Translations under genes and position numbers: made by a program | Assembly: GCA_902702965.1 (NCBI GenBank) | Contig: CACRXP010000017.1 | Coordinates: forward strand, 1,090,692-1,154,691 | Direction: 5' to 3' | DNA from: Spirometra erinaceieuropaei | Lineage: Eukaryota > Platyhelminthes > Cestoda > Diphyllobothriidea > Diphyllobothriidae | DNA length: 64,000 bases | Notes under the pieces: model-generated | What the model saw: only the letters and a program-made list of their open reading frames with translations | Told to the model about the DNA's origin: nothing | Database searches by the model: none | Shown here: positions 35,328 to 46,047 of the stretch, one piece after another | Position numbering within the stretch: position 1 is the stretch's first letter | How the letters are laid out: the number at the start of each line of letters is the position of its first letter

Positions 35328-36318
35328 CAGTAAATGATCGAGTTCATGAGGTGTTAGTCGAAATTTCGAAATGCGTTTTCGATTGAAAAGGAGTACTAAG
35401 GTGGAATCGTAATATTAATTGTCGTGTGGCATGATCCTAAAAATTGGATCCATTAGGATGTTGGCTTTTTACTGCACTTCTTTTCGACCTCGCATAAATA
35501 CTTCATTCGCAAAAAAGTAATTACTTAAATAGCATGCATTTTCATATTGCTTTTCTACGGCTTTATAAATTCTAATATATTTGATAGAAGATATGCCAAA
35601 AATATGTGCTTTCTTTTACTCATTTGATAGAAAACCACGTCCTCTCCACATTTTGTGCTCGAATAAAGAATACCGTGCGGTTACGCAAAGTTTATAATTA
35701 TGAGATTTTTAAGACAGTTCAATGTCCATTTAAACAACATCGTACCTGTCCGTCCACCGATGCCCCTCAAGGAGTGTACAGCATAGTCCGCATCCATTGT
35801 GAAATTTTAATTTCTACATGGCATCTTCTTAAGGGAATAGCGGAATATGTGACTTCCCTAAATCAGAAAGTATACACCATGTAGAATGAAATCTCTAAAC
35901 GCTAATGCAACGGCTGATCAGACTTAAAATTATTCGGGAATTAGAAAACGTTCTCAAAACCAAAACATACTCCTTATTCAAGTGTAAAATGCGAACAAAA
36001 CGCGATTTGCTATCAAATGGGTGACGGAATGCATACTTGAAGCATGTTCTCTACAAAACCTATTTTAATTTATAAGGATATCGAAAATAAATGTGGTAAA
36101 TGCACACTGCTTACCAAGTCATTTTTTACAGAACGGGGTTTGTACGGGAGGTCAGAAGAAGTGTATTCAAAAGCCGACATACTGGCGAGTTCGAAATATT
36201 ATGGGATTATTCCGCGCGATTAAGGAATATTACAATCCCACCTAAGTATACCTCCCTAATCGGAAATGCATTTCAGAATTTCGGTTGACATTTCACGGCA
36301 TCGGTCACCGACTCCAGG
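35328..36318. mobile_element. MITE, long-TIR family (diverged)
   Basis: The left end, TA then CAGTAAATGATCGAGTTCATG and GAAATTTCGAAATGCG, pairs with the right end TTCAGAATTTCGGTTGACATTTCACGG. The last roughly 20 bases on the right are eroded, so that boundary is approximate. No protein is encoded. Confidence 0.7.
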
Positions 36319-37643
36319 TTACAGTAATGTCACATCCAAGGATAGACACGACTGCTTACCTATTGGTGTTTGAAGGAACGATAATTTAATATTACGAAGC
36401 GATGTTGTAAGGCGGCGATATTGTATACCTCTTTAGTACCATTTTATTGGATCACTAAACACAGGCTCATCAAAAATAGCCGAGGAAGAAAATCATGACT
36501 GATTTTTCACAACTATCATCTTCGTTATTTCGTGGACCTCCAGAGTTGGGATGATCTTCAATAAGTTCTAGTATGTTTGCAGTTTTTGTTTGAGTGTTGT
36601 TTCTCGAAAAAACATAACAGCGTACTTTGACTGACTCATTTATCATCTGTAGAAAGGATACAATGTCTTAAGCAAGTACTTCCTATACTTCGGTTCTAAA
36701 AATGAGGTGCCTTAAATAGCTCAAAATCCATCCACGAAGCACAGGAAAATATAACCTAAGGGTAAAGTGCTAAGGAACTGAGGGTATGCTATTAAATCTT
36801 GCTACTTTGGTTCGAACAAAACCTAACTTTTTTCTTTTCCAAGGGCTATTGGCATAACTTGCGGGCCGAAAACACAAATATATAATAAGATAGGTCGCAA
36901 AGTCATGCAAATGGGCTAACTGTACGGAGTGAAATTATATCTTATTCAGCAACATTATTATCTAGCTATAGCAGGAATGAAGTTTACAGACAAATTTAAA
37001 GGCAATCCAGTCACGCAAAAGTTTTAAATCTGCTTACCATAGTTCACACTACCCAAAATGAAGTATGAGCATAGTCTCACTTATGTGGCGTCGTAAGCGA
37101 ATTAAAATGATCTTCACCGGGACCGACAAAGGAGACTCTCGAGGGAGTGAATCATCCAGAAGCACCTTTGCACATTCTACACGATGCAAGACTTAAAGTG
37201 GAACAAAGCATATATTAGTCACATCTCTCGTGCTAGCAACTATCTCCACCACTGAGACGTCTTAAACGAAAGATATCATCCTCACTATAACGTTTACATA
37301 ATTTTACGTGAACGGATGTTCTTGATCTCTCTCTCTCTCTTTCCACTGGTAAAGCGACCTCTCTGCTGTTGCACTAAGCCCAAAGTAAACCACTACGCCA
37401 ACAGCTTGAGTTAGACGAGGACGCCATTTTGTGCCCATCTTCTAAGTCAACATAACTTCCGGTTACTCTGACTGGGACGAGTCACTGTCTTAAGAGATCG
37501 ACTGACTTTGGATGCACCGCTTCGTTGATTATCGTCAACAACCAAATGTGCTTTAAAGCCGTCTTGACGCGCTAGTAGTCTTGGCTTGGAAGGCTGCCAA
37601 TCGATGAGATTACTCGGTCATACGTAGGACATGTGTCCGAATG
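36319..37643. other. Unannotated sequence
   Basis: Contains a short (CT)8 run at about 37326-37342. No gene or repeat was recognised. Confidence 0.4.
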
Positions 37644-37645
37644 TA

Positions 37646-38526
37646 CAGTAGGTGGGCTAACTCATGAAATGTCACCCGAAATTCCGAAATGCATTTTCGT
37701 TTCGAAAAGATTAATTAAGTAGGGTTGTAAAACTATTCAGCTTGCAATATAATTCTATAATATTCCAATTACATCAGGATGCCGGCTTTCGAATGAACTT
37801 CCTTCCGGCTGCAAGCAAAAGTACACTCTGTGACAAACGACCACTTAAGTAGCATGATTTTTTCTCTTTGATTTTGGATTCCCCTAAATGTCCGATTATA
37901 TTTCATGGAAAACATGCATCAATACCGCGAAATGGCCGTTCATAGAACGTCATGTCTACGCATTTACCAATGTGGCTTGTAAAGTTAACAATAGGGATCA
38001 AATCCGCTACTAAATTTTATGAACCCTATAAGATCCCCCTTTTATTACAGTAGAGATGTGTGGTTTTCCGTACGCGGAAAATATACGGCTTGCAGTTTGG
38101 AAACCCTGAATTCTAGTGTAACGGTAGAGCGGGTTCAAAATTATTCGGGAATTGGAAAGGCTTTTGAAACCCAAATTATACCCTTCCTTCGAGTATGAGA
38201 TTGGAAGAAGACGCAATTTTCTACCGAATGAGTGAAAGAATGAATATTTTTATGTATGTTTTCCATGAAATATTATTTAATTTTTAAGGGCATCGAAAGT
38301 CAAAGAGAAAATTGCATGCTACTTATGTAGTCATTTTTCACAGAGTGTAGTTTCTGAATGCAGCCGCACTGAAGTTCATTTGAAAGCCAGTCTCCTGACG
38401 CAACTGAAATATTATAGAATTATGTTGCAGGCTGACCACTTTTACAACCCTACTTAAGTAATTTTTTCGAAACGAAAACGCATTTCGGAATTTCGGTTGG
38501 CATTTTATGAGTAAGCCCACCTATTG
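37646..38526. mobile_element. MITE, long-TIR family
   Basis: An 881-bp element between TA dinucleotides (37644-37645 and 38527-38528). The left end CAGTAGGTGGGCTAACTCAT and the right end ATGAGTAAGCCCACCTATTG are reverse complements with two differences. The inner landmark CCGTACGCGGAAAATATACG marks the unique centre. It is slightly shorter than the 17.8-kb copy because of a deletion near 37920. Confidence 0.88.
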
Positions 38527-38528
38527 TA

Positions 38529-40660
38529 AGGGCTCCTTCATATGGTGGTTGTATGGCACATTAATCTACGTGGAATCCCAAACCCACCTATCAGACTGAA
38601 GCTCGGTACGTGAACAGCTGTTAATCAGGTCGTGTGCGGTGCGCGCTGACGGACTATTCATCTTAATCAGCCACTGCGCCCACGCCAACTTTCCCTCGTC
38701 GTGACACTGTCCTGTCATCGGAAGGCAGTGGGTGGAGGAGAGTGAGGTTGATAGAACGAAGCCGGTCTTTATAAAAGTTATTTCACGCGTAAGTCACTGG
38801 GGGACCAACTCCGTTGGTCAGCAGTGTATGCCAGCGCTCTCGACGGTCTAATTATCGATTTTTGTTGAATGTTCAATGAAGACATAGGGCACAGGAGTTA
38901 TTCGTTCAAAATGCCGCTTAATTTACACTAGCGCAAACACTGATAAAACAATCTTACAGAGACCTCAGCTGAGACTGGACCCTCACAAATAGACAACGTA
39001 AATTAATACTAAATTTAAGGGAAACAAAGAAGAAACCTCCAATTAACTAAACACCTAGTGCCGGAGAAATTACGAGTAATATACCGATGACCGATCCGTT
39101 GCGCTTGACTTTAAACCACAGGGCACATTCGTGAAATCGTGTGGCAAATACGAATAGAGTGGTAATGTTTACAATCTATGAAAATTGTTCAGGCAGCAAC
39201 TTTATTAGCGTACACCATCCATTTAAGTTGCAAATAGGCGCCTACTATAGCGTTTTAAGTAGAAGGGGACGTGGCTGGCTACCACTTGATAGTGATTGAT
39301 TGTCCAATGTTACGTGACGGTTCCGACAGGTCATTGTCATGTGATCTTGCGTATCATCGATCTTAACCGGCAGAGGTCGACCCATTTAGCTTAAATGAAT
39401 CGAGATTTCAACTTAAATGTGCTGCGACCCAGCGGTCCCGGTTTGAGACGTCGAGCGCGCCAACGTCTTTGCCTGAGGTAACACTACACGGTGACGATTA
39501 TTAGGCGAGAAACGACGATTTCAGTGTTCCTACCCATTGTTGGCAACAGTTCTTTATGATTTTCCTCTCTTAAGTAGCGCCATTAAGTAGCGTATTCTAA
39601 ACGTATAAAACCTGGAATAGCTCATGAGCTCGAATATTATCGCACCAAAATCACGCAAAATAACACATCAAGCAGCACTTTTAACAATAACATGCCCTGT
39701 ACGCAGTAATAATACAGAACCCTTGTGTTTGTGCGTCTTCAAACCGGAACAGTCTTCTGGGTCAAGAACGATAAGTCTAATCCGCTGTTTTACTGTGCCT
39801 CCTTCGGTTCTTGGTGTTTGCCGTAAAATAGCGGAAACGCTGTGGTGCGAAAAAGGTCAACTACTTTGTTCGTAACCATAGAGGACTTACATGTCTGATC
39901 TGGATACCAGTCCAGCTGCTGCGATATCCTACATATGCCGCATACCATGACAGGTGGCATCGTGTGATAAACAGTGAGACAGAAGGTAAAATGACCGAGA
40001 GCTTTTGAAAATTTACAAATACCCTCTGAGTTTTACTCTAGCCCGTAGCAATTTATTTATAGCCCAGGGAAGCAAATTCCCGTGAATCCAGTAGGCATCC
40101 AAATGCACCTCAGGACTGCGGGTATAGATCTGCAGTCGGAGAGTCGAATTCTTGACCAAGTAGATAAACCGTTTGGGTGTGAAAGAGTTTAAGACAAGGT
40201 GTAGATTTGTGCCATTTGGGCCGTCGCAATCGATGACATTCACCGTGTTTCGCACGGAGTGAGCGCAGCGCCAGCGTGAATCAATTTATAGTGAGGCAGA
40301 ATTGCACTGCATTTGCTACTCTCCTCACTCAGCCATCAGACTCCAATGTCAAGACAATGTCAATACAGTCGCAATTGACGAGACTAAACACCTCCATCCC
40401 GCGTGCCACTTAAGACCTCCTCCCCGCCCGATTTACTAGTCTTTAACAGAAATGGGGCTTGGTGCTATCACAAGCGTAGGATCCGAGCCCCAGCTATTAT
40501 GACTTGGCCGACTTCGGCCTGGTAATTGGTTGCCTGTTCGTGACCTTTGCCACACATACGGAGCTTGTTTGCTTTGTGAAGCCAATAGATCGGTGTGCGC
40601 CCATTCCTGATTGATATATATATATATTTATATATTAAAGGTATTATACCGTACTCCCGA
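38529..40660. other. Unannotated sequence
   Basis: No feature was supported. A minus-strand open frame of 80 codons at 40013-40255 has no recognised domain and no clear splice sites. A TA-rich microsatellite (about 40614-40636) precedes the ribozyme repeat. Confidence 0.35.
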
Positions 40661-40678
40661 CGTAGATAATTGCTAAAA

Positions 40679-40752
40679 GCCCAGACACGTGTTTCGCCGA
40701 TATTCTGCCGCTGCGTGACACAGCTGCGAGGGGTTCGGCTCTTCAGTGGGAC
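40679..40752 (-). ncRNA. Large type I hammerhead ribozyme in a dispersed repeat
   Basis: On the minus strand: stem I CCCA/UGGG encloses CUGAAGA (CUGANGA consensus), a stem II starting GCCGA and ending UCGGC around a loop of about 35 bases that contains its own short hairpin (GCUG/CAGC), then GAAA and stem III as the palindrome ACACGUGU. The cleavage site would be after the C of GUGUC. Every conserved core position is satisfied. The same sequence context recurs at 59.45, 59.62 and 60.93 kb in decayed form. It is not the PLE 3' ribozyme, whose stem II loop is six bases. It may belong to a SINE-like or retrozyme-like repeat. Confidence 0.75.
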
Positions 40753-40867
40753 CCCCAGCGTTCTCTATGCTGTTTCTGGTATATGAACTCCAGGGAATAA
40801 TCAAGCGAATAATTTCAGAAATTACTCAGTGCAGGACTTGGAGTTAAATCTTCGGGACATGACTTTT

Positions 40868-41118
40868 TAGGATGGTTGCTGTGAAAACTGAGAAGCTGTG
40901 TGGTGTTCGTTGCCTTCCTATAAACCGTCGTTTCAAGTTCACCGTTAAGGTTTCGTCTGACGAGCACATCCAGGAAGGGCAACTGCTGCTCCTGTTCTTC
41001 TTCTCTCGTGAATTTTATATCCGGGAAGACTGCGTTGAGCAGGCTGTGAAAATGTTGCAGCATGTCCTTCTTTACGATGACGAACGTGTCGTCAACGTAA
41101 CGTCGCCAAAACACCACC
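40868..41118 (-). pseudogene. PLE RT fragment (family B), inverted
   Basis: A minus-strand frame of about 83 codons carries the catalytic YVDD box intact, DIKFTREEEQEQQLPFLDVL and RKATNTTQLLSFHSNHP. It is the segment immediately upstream of the plus-strand part at 41.12 kb in the parent protein. Both ends are breakpoints, so no start or stop belongs to it. Confidence 0.8.
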
Positions 41119-41795
41119 ATCCGGTGGCTCACAAACGAAGCTGTGTGAAGACGCTCTTCAAACGGATCCAAACTCATTGCAGCAAACTGGAAGACAGAGC
41201 GCGTGAGGCCCGTTATCTCCGCGACCAGTTTGTGCAAAATGGCTATCCGAGGGCATTCATAAGTCGCTGCCTACGCGGTCGCCACCAGAGAACTCAAACA
41301 TCAACGCCACCGACGATATGGCATGCTCTGCCATACATCAAAGGTGTTTCAGAAGCGACCGAGCGCATTGCTGCGGAGCTAGGGGTTGGAATCGCACACC
41401 GCCCCAAAGCCACCATGCGCAACAGGGTCATGAAGATCAAAGACCGGTTAAAACCTGAAGAGCAATCTGGAGTAGTGTATCGCATTCCGTGTAAAAATTG
41501 TCCTTGTAATTACACAGGACAGACTGGACGCATGCTCGGATCGCGCATACATGAACATAAGCTGGCTGTGCGGCGAGGCGACGCATTGTCACAAGTGGCC
41601 GCCCACACCTACGAAATGGGTCACGAGTTTGACTTCGCTGCCACAAAAATAGTCGCCCACGCCGGAAACAAAACAGGCCGAGAATTGATTGAAGCCTGGG
41701 CCTCGGATGAGAACTCGGTCAATCGATTTATCGATCTGGCGCCGGCGTACAGAGCCCTTCGTAGTCACCTCCAGTCGTGCGACGTCGGTCGATGA
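41119..41795 (+). pseudogene. PLE connecting region and GIY-YIG endonuclease (family B)
   Basis: An intact frame of about 225 codons from the break to TGA. It contains SCVKTLFKRIQTHC, FISRCLRGRHQR and GVGIAHRPKATMRNRVMK, then the GIY-YIG nuclease: VVYRIPCKNCPCNYTGQTGR, the SRIHEHKLAVRRGD arginine/histidine helix and QVAAHTYEMGHEFDF. The C-terminus reads WASDENSVNRFIDLAPAYRA. The CxxC-type cysteines next to the nuclease start (CKNCPC) are typical of PLE endonucleases. The nuclease looks undamaged, but without an RT in cis and without a promoter it is a dead insertion. Confidence 0.85.
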
Positions 41796-41846
41796 TTGGG
41801 TCTACGTGCCTTATAACTGCCGCTTGTCCTGTTTCTGCCACTACCT

Positions 41847-41880
41847 CTGACGATGGACTCCTGTACGAGTCTGAAAGCTC
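41847..41880 (+). ncRNA. Minimal hammerhead ribozyme (PLE family B)
   Basis: The core reads CUGACGA, then U, stem II GGACUC/GAGUCU with loop CUGUAC (one G-U pair), then GAAAGCUC. Stem III is two pairs (A-U, G-C) without a loop; flanking CCU and AGG form stem I. AATAAA lies six bases past the cleavage site. It sits 52 bases after the GIY-YIG stop codon and occupies the same place as the family A ribozyme, although the sequence differs in every stem. Confidence 0.8.
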
Positions 41881-41908
41881 AGGATAATAAACGAATTGTT
41901 CCGGTGCT

Positions 41909-41928
41909 CGATTCTTCTTCTTCTTCTT
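41909..41928 (+). repeat. (TTC)n microsatellite at PLE 3' end
   Basis: Six TTC units directly downstream of the PLE 3' untranslated region. They may be part of the insertion junction. Confidence 0.6.
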
Positions 41929-41990
41929 CAAATATGTATACAACTGGAACTGGAAATTTCGCCTTCATATACATATATGTATATATAATA

Positions 41991-42216
41991 TTAAAGGGGC
42001 GCCCACCGATCGCTCCTACGGAACTCCCTCGTTCCGTTGTGCTTTACGGGCTCCCTCTCGAGCCCAACCAGCAGCTGCACAGCGGCGCATGATATAGGCA
42101 GAATGCCACTGCCGACAAAGACAAGGGAGACTGGAATGGCCATTTCTGACTTATTAGCCGTCGTCAGCCAGTCATACCCAGCCCCGAGGTGTGGAACGCA
42201 TGGGGCTCGAACTCGC
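41991..42216 (-). repeat. SINE with tRNA-like B box, copy 2
   Basis: On the minus strand it starts GGTCGCGAGTTCGAGCCCC, a good RNA polymerase III B box, and continues with TATATCATGCGCCGCTGTG, CTGGTTGGGCTCGAGAGGGA and CGATCGGTGGGCGCCCC, ending in an AT-rich tail. No A box is seen because the 5' end meets copy 3. This is probably a tRNA-derived SINE. Confidence 0.7.
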
Positions 42217-42221
42217 GACCT

Positions 42222-42352
42222 GTTTGTCGATAATAACGTTCTGCCCATATCATGCGCCGCTGTGCGGCTGCTGGTTCGGAGCGAGAGAGAGCCCGTAAGG
42301 CACAACGGAACGAATGATTTCCGTAAGAACGATCGGTGAGCGTCCCTCTACT
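42222..42352 (+). repeat. SINE-like repeat copy 3
   Basis: Plus-strand copy of the 3' half of the SINE, placed head to head with copy 2, so the two form an inverted repeat around 42.22 kb. Shared words are CATATCATGCGCCGCTGTGC, GAGCGAGAGAGAGCCCGTAA and CGATCGGTGAGCG. Confidence 0.8.
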
Positions 42353-44395
42353 ACTGTTGAGATCCTTGTCGGATTTAAGATGTCAGGGTGCGTGCAACAA
42401 GTTAGAACCACATTTCATCATTGTAAGTCTATCCATCCCGCCAAAATAGGTGTAAACGTAGTGACTGATTTTGGAAGAAATTTGATAAGTTTCGGCAAAA
42501 ATAGTCAGGTTTCGTAGTAAATGGAACGTGAGTGTCCCTAACGCTTACAACATTAGAATAAAATTGAGGTTGTGTTAGGAACCTGAGCATGCTCGAAAAA
42601 GGTTAGGCAGGAATAACCAAAACAAAGTCAAACTACAGGGGAGACTTCGTCCGTTGACGCATATTTTCACGACTATTTTAAAGTGCATATTAAAACTTCC
42701 TTAAAACTGGTGTATATTCGACAGTTTTATAAACGTATCCATCGGACCTTGTGGCTTTTGATGGCGCTTTGCGTATCACACATGCTTTAACAAATCAACG
42801 CCTAATCTCGACAGAAATAACTTTCAAGTTTCCTTTCTTGGGTGCCTGTTCTGTTGGGAGTAAAATCAAACTATCTGCATGCATAGGGAAGAGAATTACA
42901 TATATTTGACAAAGTAGGCGTTTCAAATAACTGCCATAATTTGGACCGGGACAGACTGTGAAAGCCTAAAGGTAACAACAACTAAAGGTCTGTCGCCGGG
43001 AGAGGTCGGACCACTAACCTTGTAAGTTAGCGCTGAGGGACAGAGATGTAATGGAGCGCGACTACTTCAGATGTGGCTTATTTTGTCCCTTTGTTTATTC
43101 AAGGTGGTTCCCAGACATTAGATCCGACTGGAGCATGTCAAAACATAGAACATTTCTGAAGTCGTCTGATTTAAAATGCTAACAAAATGTGCTTTTGAAA
43201 AATATTGTCTGCTTTTGGTGGTCGAAAGCATCTAGAAATACTTATATAAAACATATAGAATGCTGCTCGTGCATGTGGCAGCCCCACCAACTTGGATTCC
43301 TTCCCATTCTACTCAGAAAATAGAAAAGTGACGTTTTGGTTAACGCTGAATTCTTCTCCTACGCTAATCTGTCCGGCGAGAACGGCTACCACCTCCGTCC
43401 ATTGGCAAGCCTTAGACTGGTGGCTTTCGCCTTTGTAGCGTCGCGAGTTTTTGTTACTCAGCCTTTACTGGCCTGGGCAGGGCAAGGTTCCTTATGGCCC
43501 CCCCTTGTGTGCTCTTTCACGAGTTGGGGTCGCTGAGTGCGAAACGCGTACATACACGCAACTGCGTCACATGTAGGCGCGTGTGACCTGTCACCGACGA
43601 AAGCTCGATTCGATGTGCAAGTGCGCCTCAAGGTAACTGGTGTGAGCGTTTGGTGCTCACGCGTGCGTCACTGAATGCTGGCAAATTTGAGTTAACCAAT
43701 CTGCGGCTTGAGTAGCCGTGCGCGCGTAATCTTGTTGATTGACTCGGCGCAGCTCGTTGCGTCGTGTCGTGAGGACGATAGAGTTTGGTTAGTTCCGTTT
43801 TCATCCGTTTTCAGGCGCCCTGCCGGCAATATTAGTATATCCAAAGGACGCCCAGGCTTACATCCCCCTCTGGCTTCGCTGTCCATTCGCAACAGGCAGG
43901 TGAATTCACCTAGGCTGGTCCTGGTATGTTGATTCGACCGAACCCTTCGGTCAGATGTTTCATGTTCAGTGTCGTGTGCACATTTGTCTGTGACATGAGA
44001 TAATATGTCCGCGAGATTATTAGACCATCTTTGATTTGCTTTGGGCAGTGCAACTGCGTTTTTAGCCCTCCTTCGAGTTAATAAAGAGAGTGCAATATGA
44101 ATTGCCAGTAATTTCCTTTAAGCTAAATTTTTTACTTGTCAAAAATTCGTGTGGGCATTAATTTTTGGACTCAGTCAACTTCACTAACTTTGATAATCAA
44201 ATACTGAGCACGCGCCAATTCGCAAAACAGCAGCTGAGTGGGGCTCACTGCAGCTCTGAGAATGTTTTTTGAGAAAGCTAGTCTTAAAGTTTTTCTTAGG
44301 ACATCCTTGGACTTTCGCCACTTGACCCATATCTCGCCCTCAACTTAGCGTCGAACAATAAACTACGCATTAGGCAGGATGTTATTATTATTGTC
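42353..44395. other. Unannotated sequence; GC-richer at 43.35-43.93 kb
   Basis: No gene was supported. The GC-richer patch has short overlapping frames on both strands and GTGCGCGT-type words, but no recognised motif. Confidence 0.35.
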
Positions 44396-44454
44396 TCTGT
44401 CAATAATAACATTCTGCCTACATCATGCGCCACTTTGCGGCTGCCGGTTGGGCT

Positions 44455-44530
<76 letters not shown>

Positions 44531-44583
44531 TAAGGCACAACGGCACGAGTGAGTTCGTAAGAACGATCGGTGAGCGCCCCCTG
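44396..44583 (+). repeat. SINE-like repeat copy 4 with (GA)36 expansion
   Basis: The flanks are SINE (CATCATGCGCCACTTTGCGG before, GTAAGGCACAACGGCACG and CGATCGGTGAGCGCCCC after). The short GAGAGAG box of the other copies is expanded to an uninterrupted GA run from 44456 to 44528. Confidence 0.9.
44456..44528 (+). repeat. (GA)n microsatellite, 73 bp
   Basis: Pure dinucleotide array embedded in SINE copy 4. The long leucine/serine frame on the minus strand here is just this array translated. Confidence 0.98.
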
Positions 44584-46047
44584 TATCAAATTGTGCATTG
44601 ACTTCATGTTATTGCTGCGTTCACACGAAATTGCCTTTACCCAGTCACTTAATTGGCGACTTCATAATTCAAGGGGAGTGTGTCTAGTGCCACGTGAAAC
44701 GTCTTCGCTCTTTTGCTAGTAGATTTCGAAATTTTTTTAACTTGCAGGTTGCAGTAGACGCAACGACGGTGTTTCGTTAATTTTTAATCCGACACCTAGC
44801 ATTCACGAAGACAAGTGTTAAGTGGTTATTTTTATCGACTTTTTTGTAAGCAGAAGAAGCGCTTCTTAAAGATCGTTAATTTTTTTCACTTCCCAAAATG
44901 TTATTGCTTACCTTGGACTTCTTAAGTGTGCAACTGCATACTAATTAAATGATGTACGTGGCACTTAAACAGATTAGGGATTCTTCGACGTCTAAGGAGT
45001 CTGCTGGCCAATCATGTAAAAGGCCATTGAAACTAGGTTACATCAAGATGGTGGTACAGGTGTGCAGTACAAGACTTTAGTAAACTTTCCCTTAGTGTAT
45101 CTCCGGACAAAGCGAAAATTAGAATCATATCAGCGGTCTCGGAAAACCTACATACTTCAGAGTCCTGGTAGAACGTCGGGAAAAATACAAGCGTTACTGA
45201 CCGGGCACAGTTTCCGTCCTTTCGGTTAATAGTTAATGGTTAATGGTAGTTTCAACTCCGTCTCTGCGGCATGCTCTCATACACGGTTTCGTCCCTACGT
45301 TAGAAATTTTGGGAAATTAACGTCGCCAGGATTTGGATCTGGACAGCAGCCTTGCGGACAGACCTCCTATGACGTTTCATAATCGACCCATCACCCAAAA
45401 CAGTGTGCTTACGCAGAAAAATAAATACATATTAGGGTTATTACTGGGTCTACAACAACGATTTTGACAACCGCTAGTCGAGTTAATACTATTTTCAAGG
45501 TAACTGGAATTTTTATCCTAGATTTAATAGATGTGTGTAATTAAGGGATAGGTAAGTGGTGACGAAATAAATTTACTCTGCAGTTCTACATCGCAGACGC
45601 CCACCAAAAGTACATGTCAACTATTGCATATGAACTTGGTAACTCAAAAAACCATAGCTGTAGAGTAAAATCATGCGGATTATTGTCAGCAGTGGCTCCC
45701 TAACGCAATCATTTTAACATCCAGTAGGAAAAAACAATCTATCTGAGCATTTTTGACAGGCCAAGTGAAAAATTCGAGCAAATACATAATCTGGGCTGTT
45801 AGACCTTCGATATGATCGAAGCTCAGTCGCTTTCATTGACAGGAGCGATGAGGAAACCCTACTGCCCACCCTTGTTGAGAGTTGGTGACTTTTCTAAAGG
45901 AAGCCGGCGTATCCATTTTATGTGACCGGAATAACTAATACATATACTGCAGATTTATACCAGATTTCTAAAGGACAAGCTGTGGACTTAACATTAAATC
46001 TGCGGTGATGTCGACTGGAATGACATTTATACCATTGAAACATTGGC
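44584..46047. other. Unannotated AT-rich sequence
   Basis: No feature was supported. Confidence 0.4.

Larger units (their letters stand above)
40868..41990 (+). mobile_element. Penelope-like element (family B) with inverted 5' segment
   Basis: From 41118 leftward to 40868 on the minus strand lies the end of an RT (FWRRYVDDTFVIVKKD to SFHSNHP). From about 41120 rightward on the plus strand the same protein continues with HPVAHKRSCVKTLF through the GIY-YIG domain to a stop at 41793-41795, then a 3' untranslated region with a hammerhead and AATAAA. The two pieces share CATCC at their break, so nothing is lost between them: the left piece is the adjacent upstream segment turned around. This fits twin priming on a 5'-truncated copy. 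Confidence 0.82.

Noticed and set aside
44296..44607. 103-codon minus-strand frame rich in Leu-Ser
   Set aside because: It is the (GA)36 microsatellite translated.
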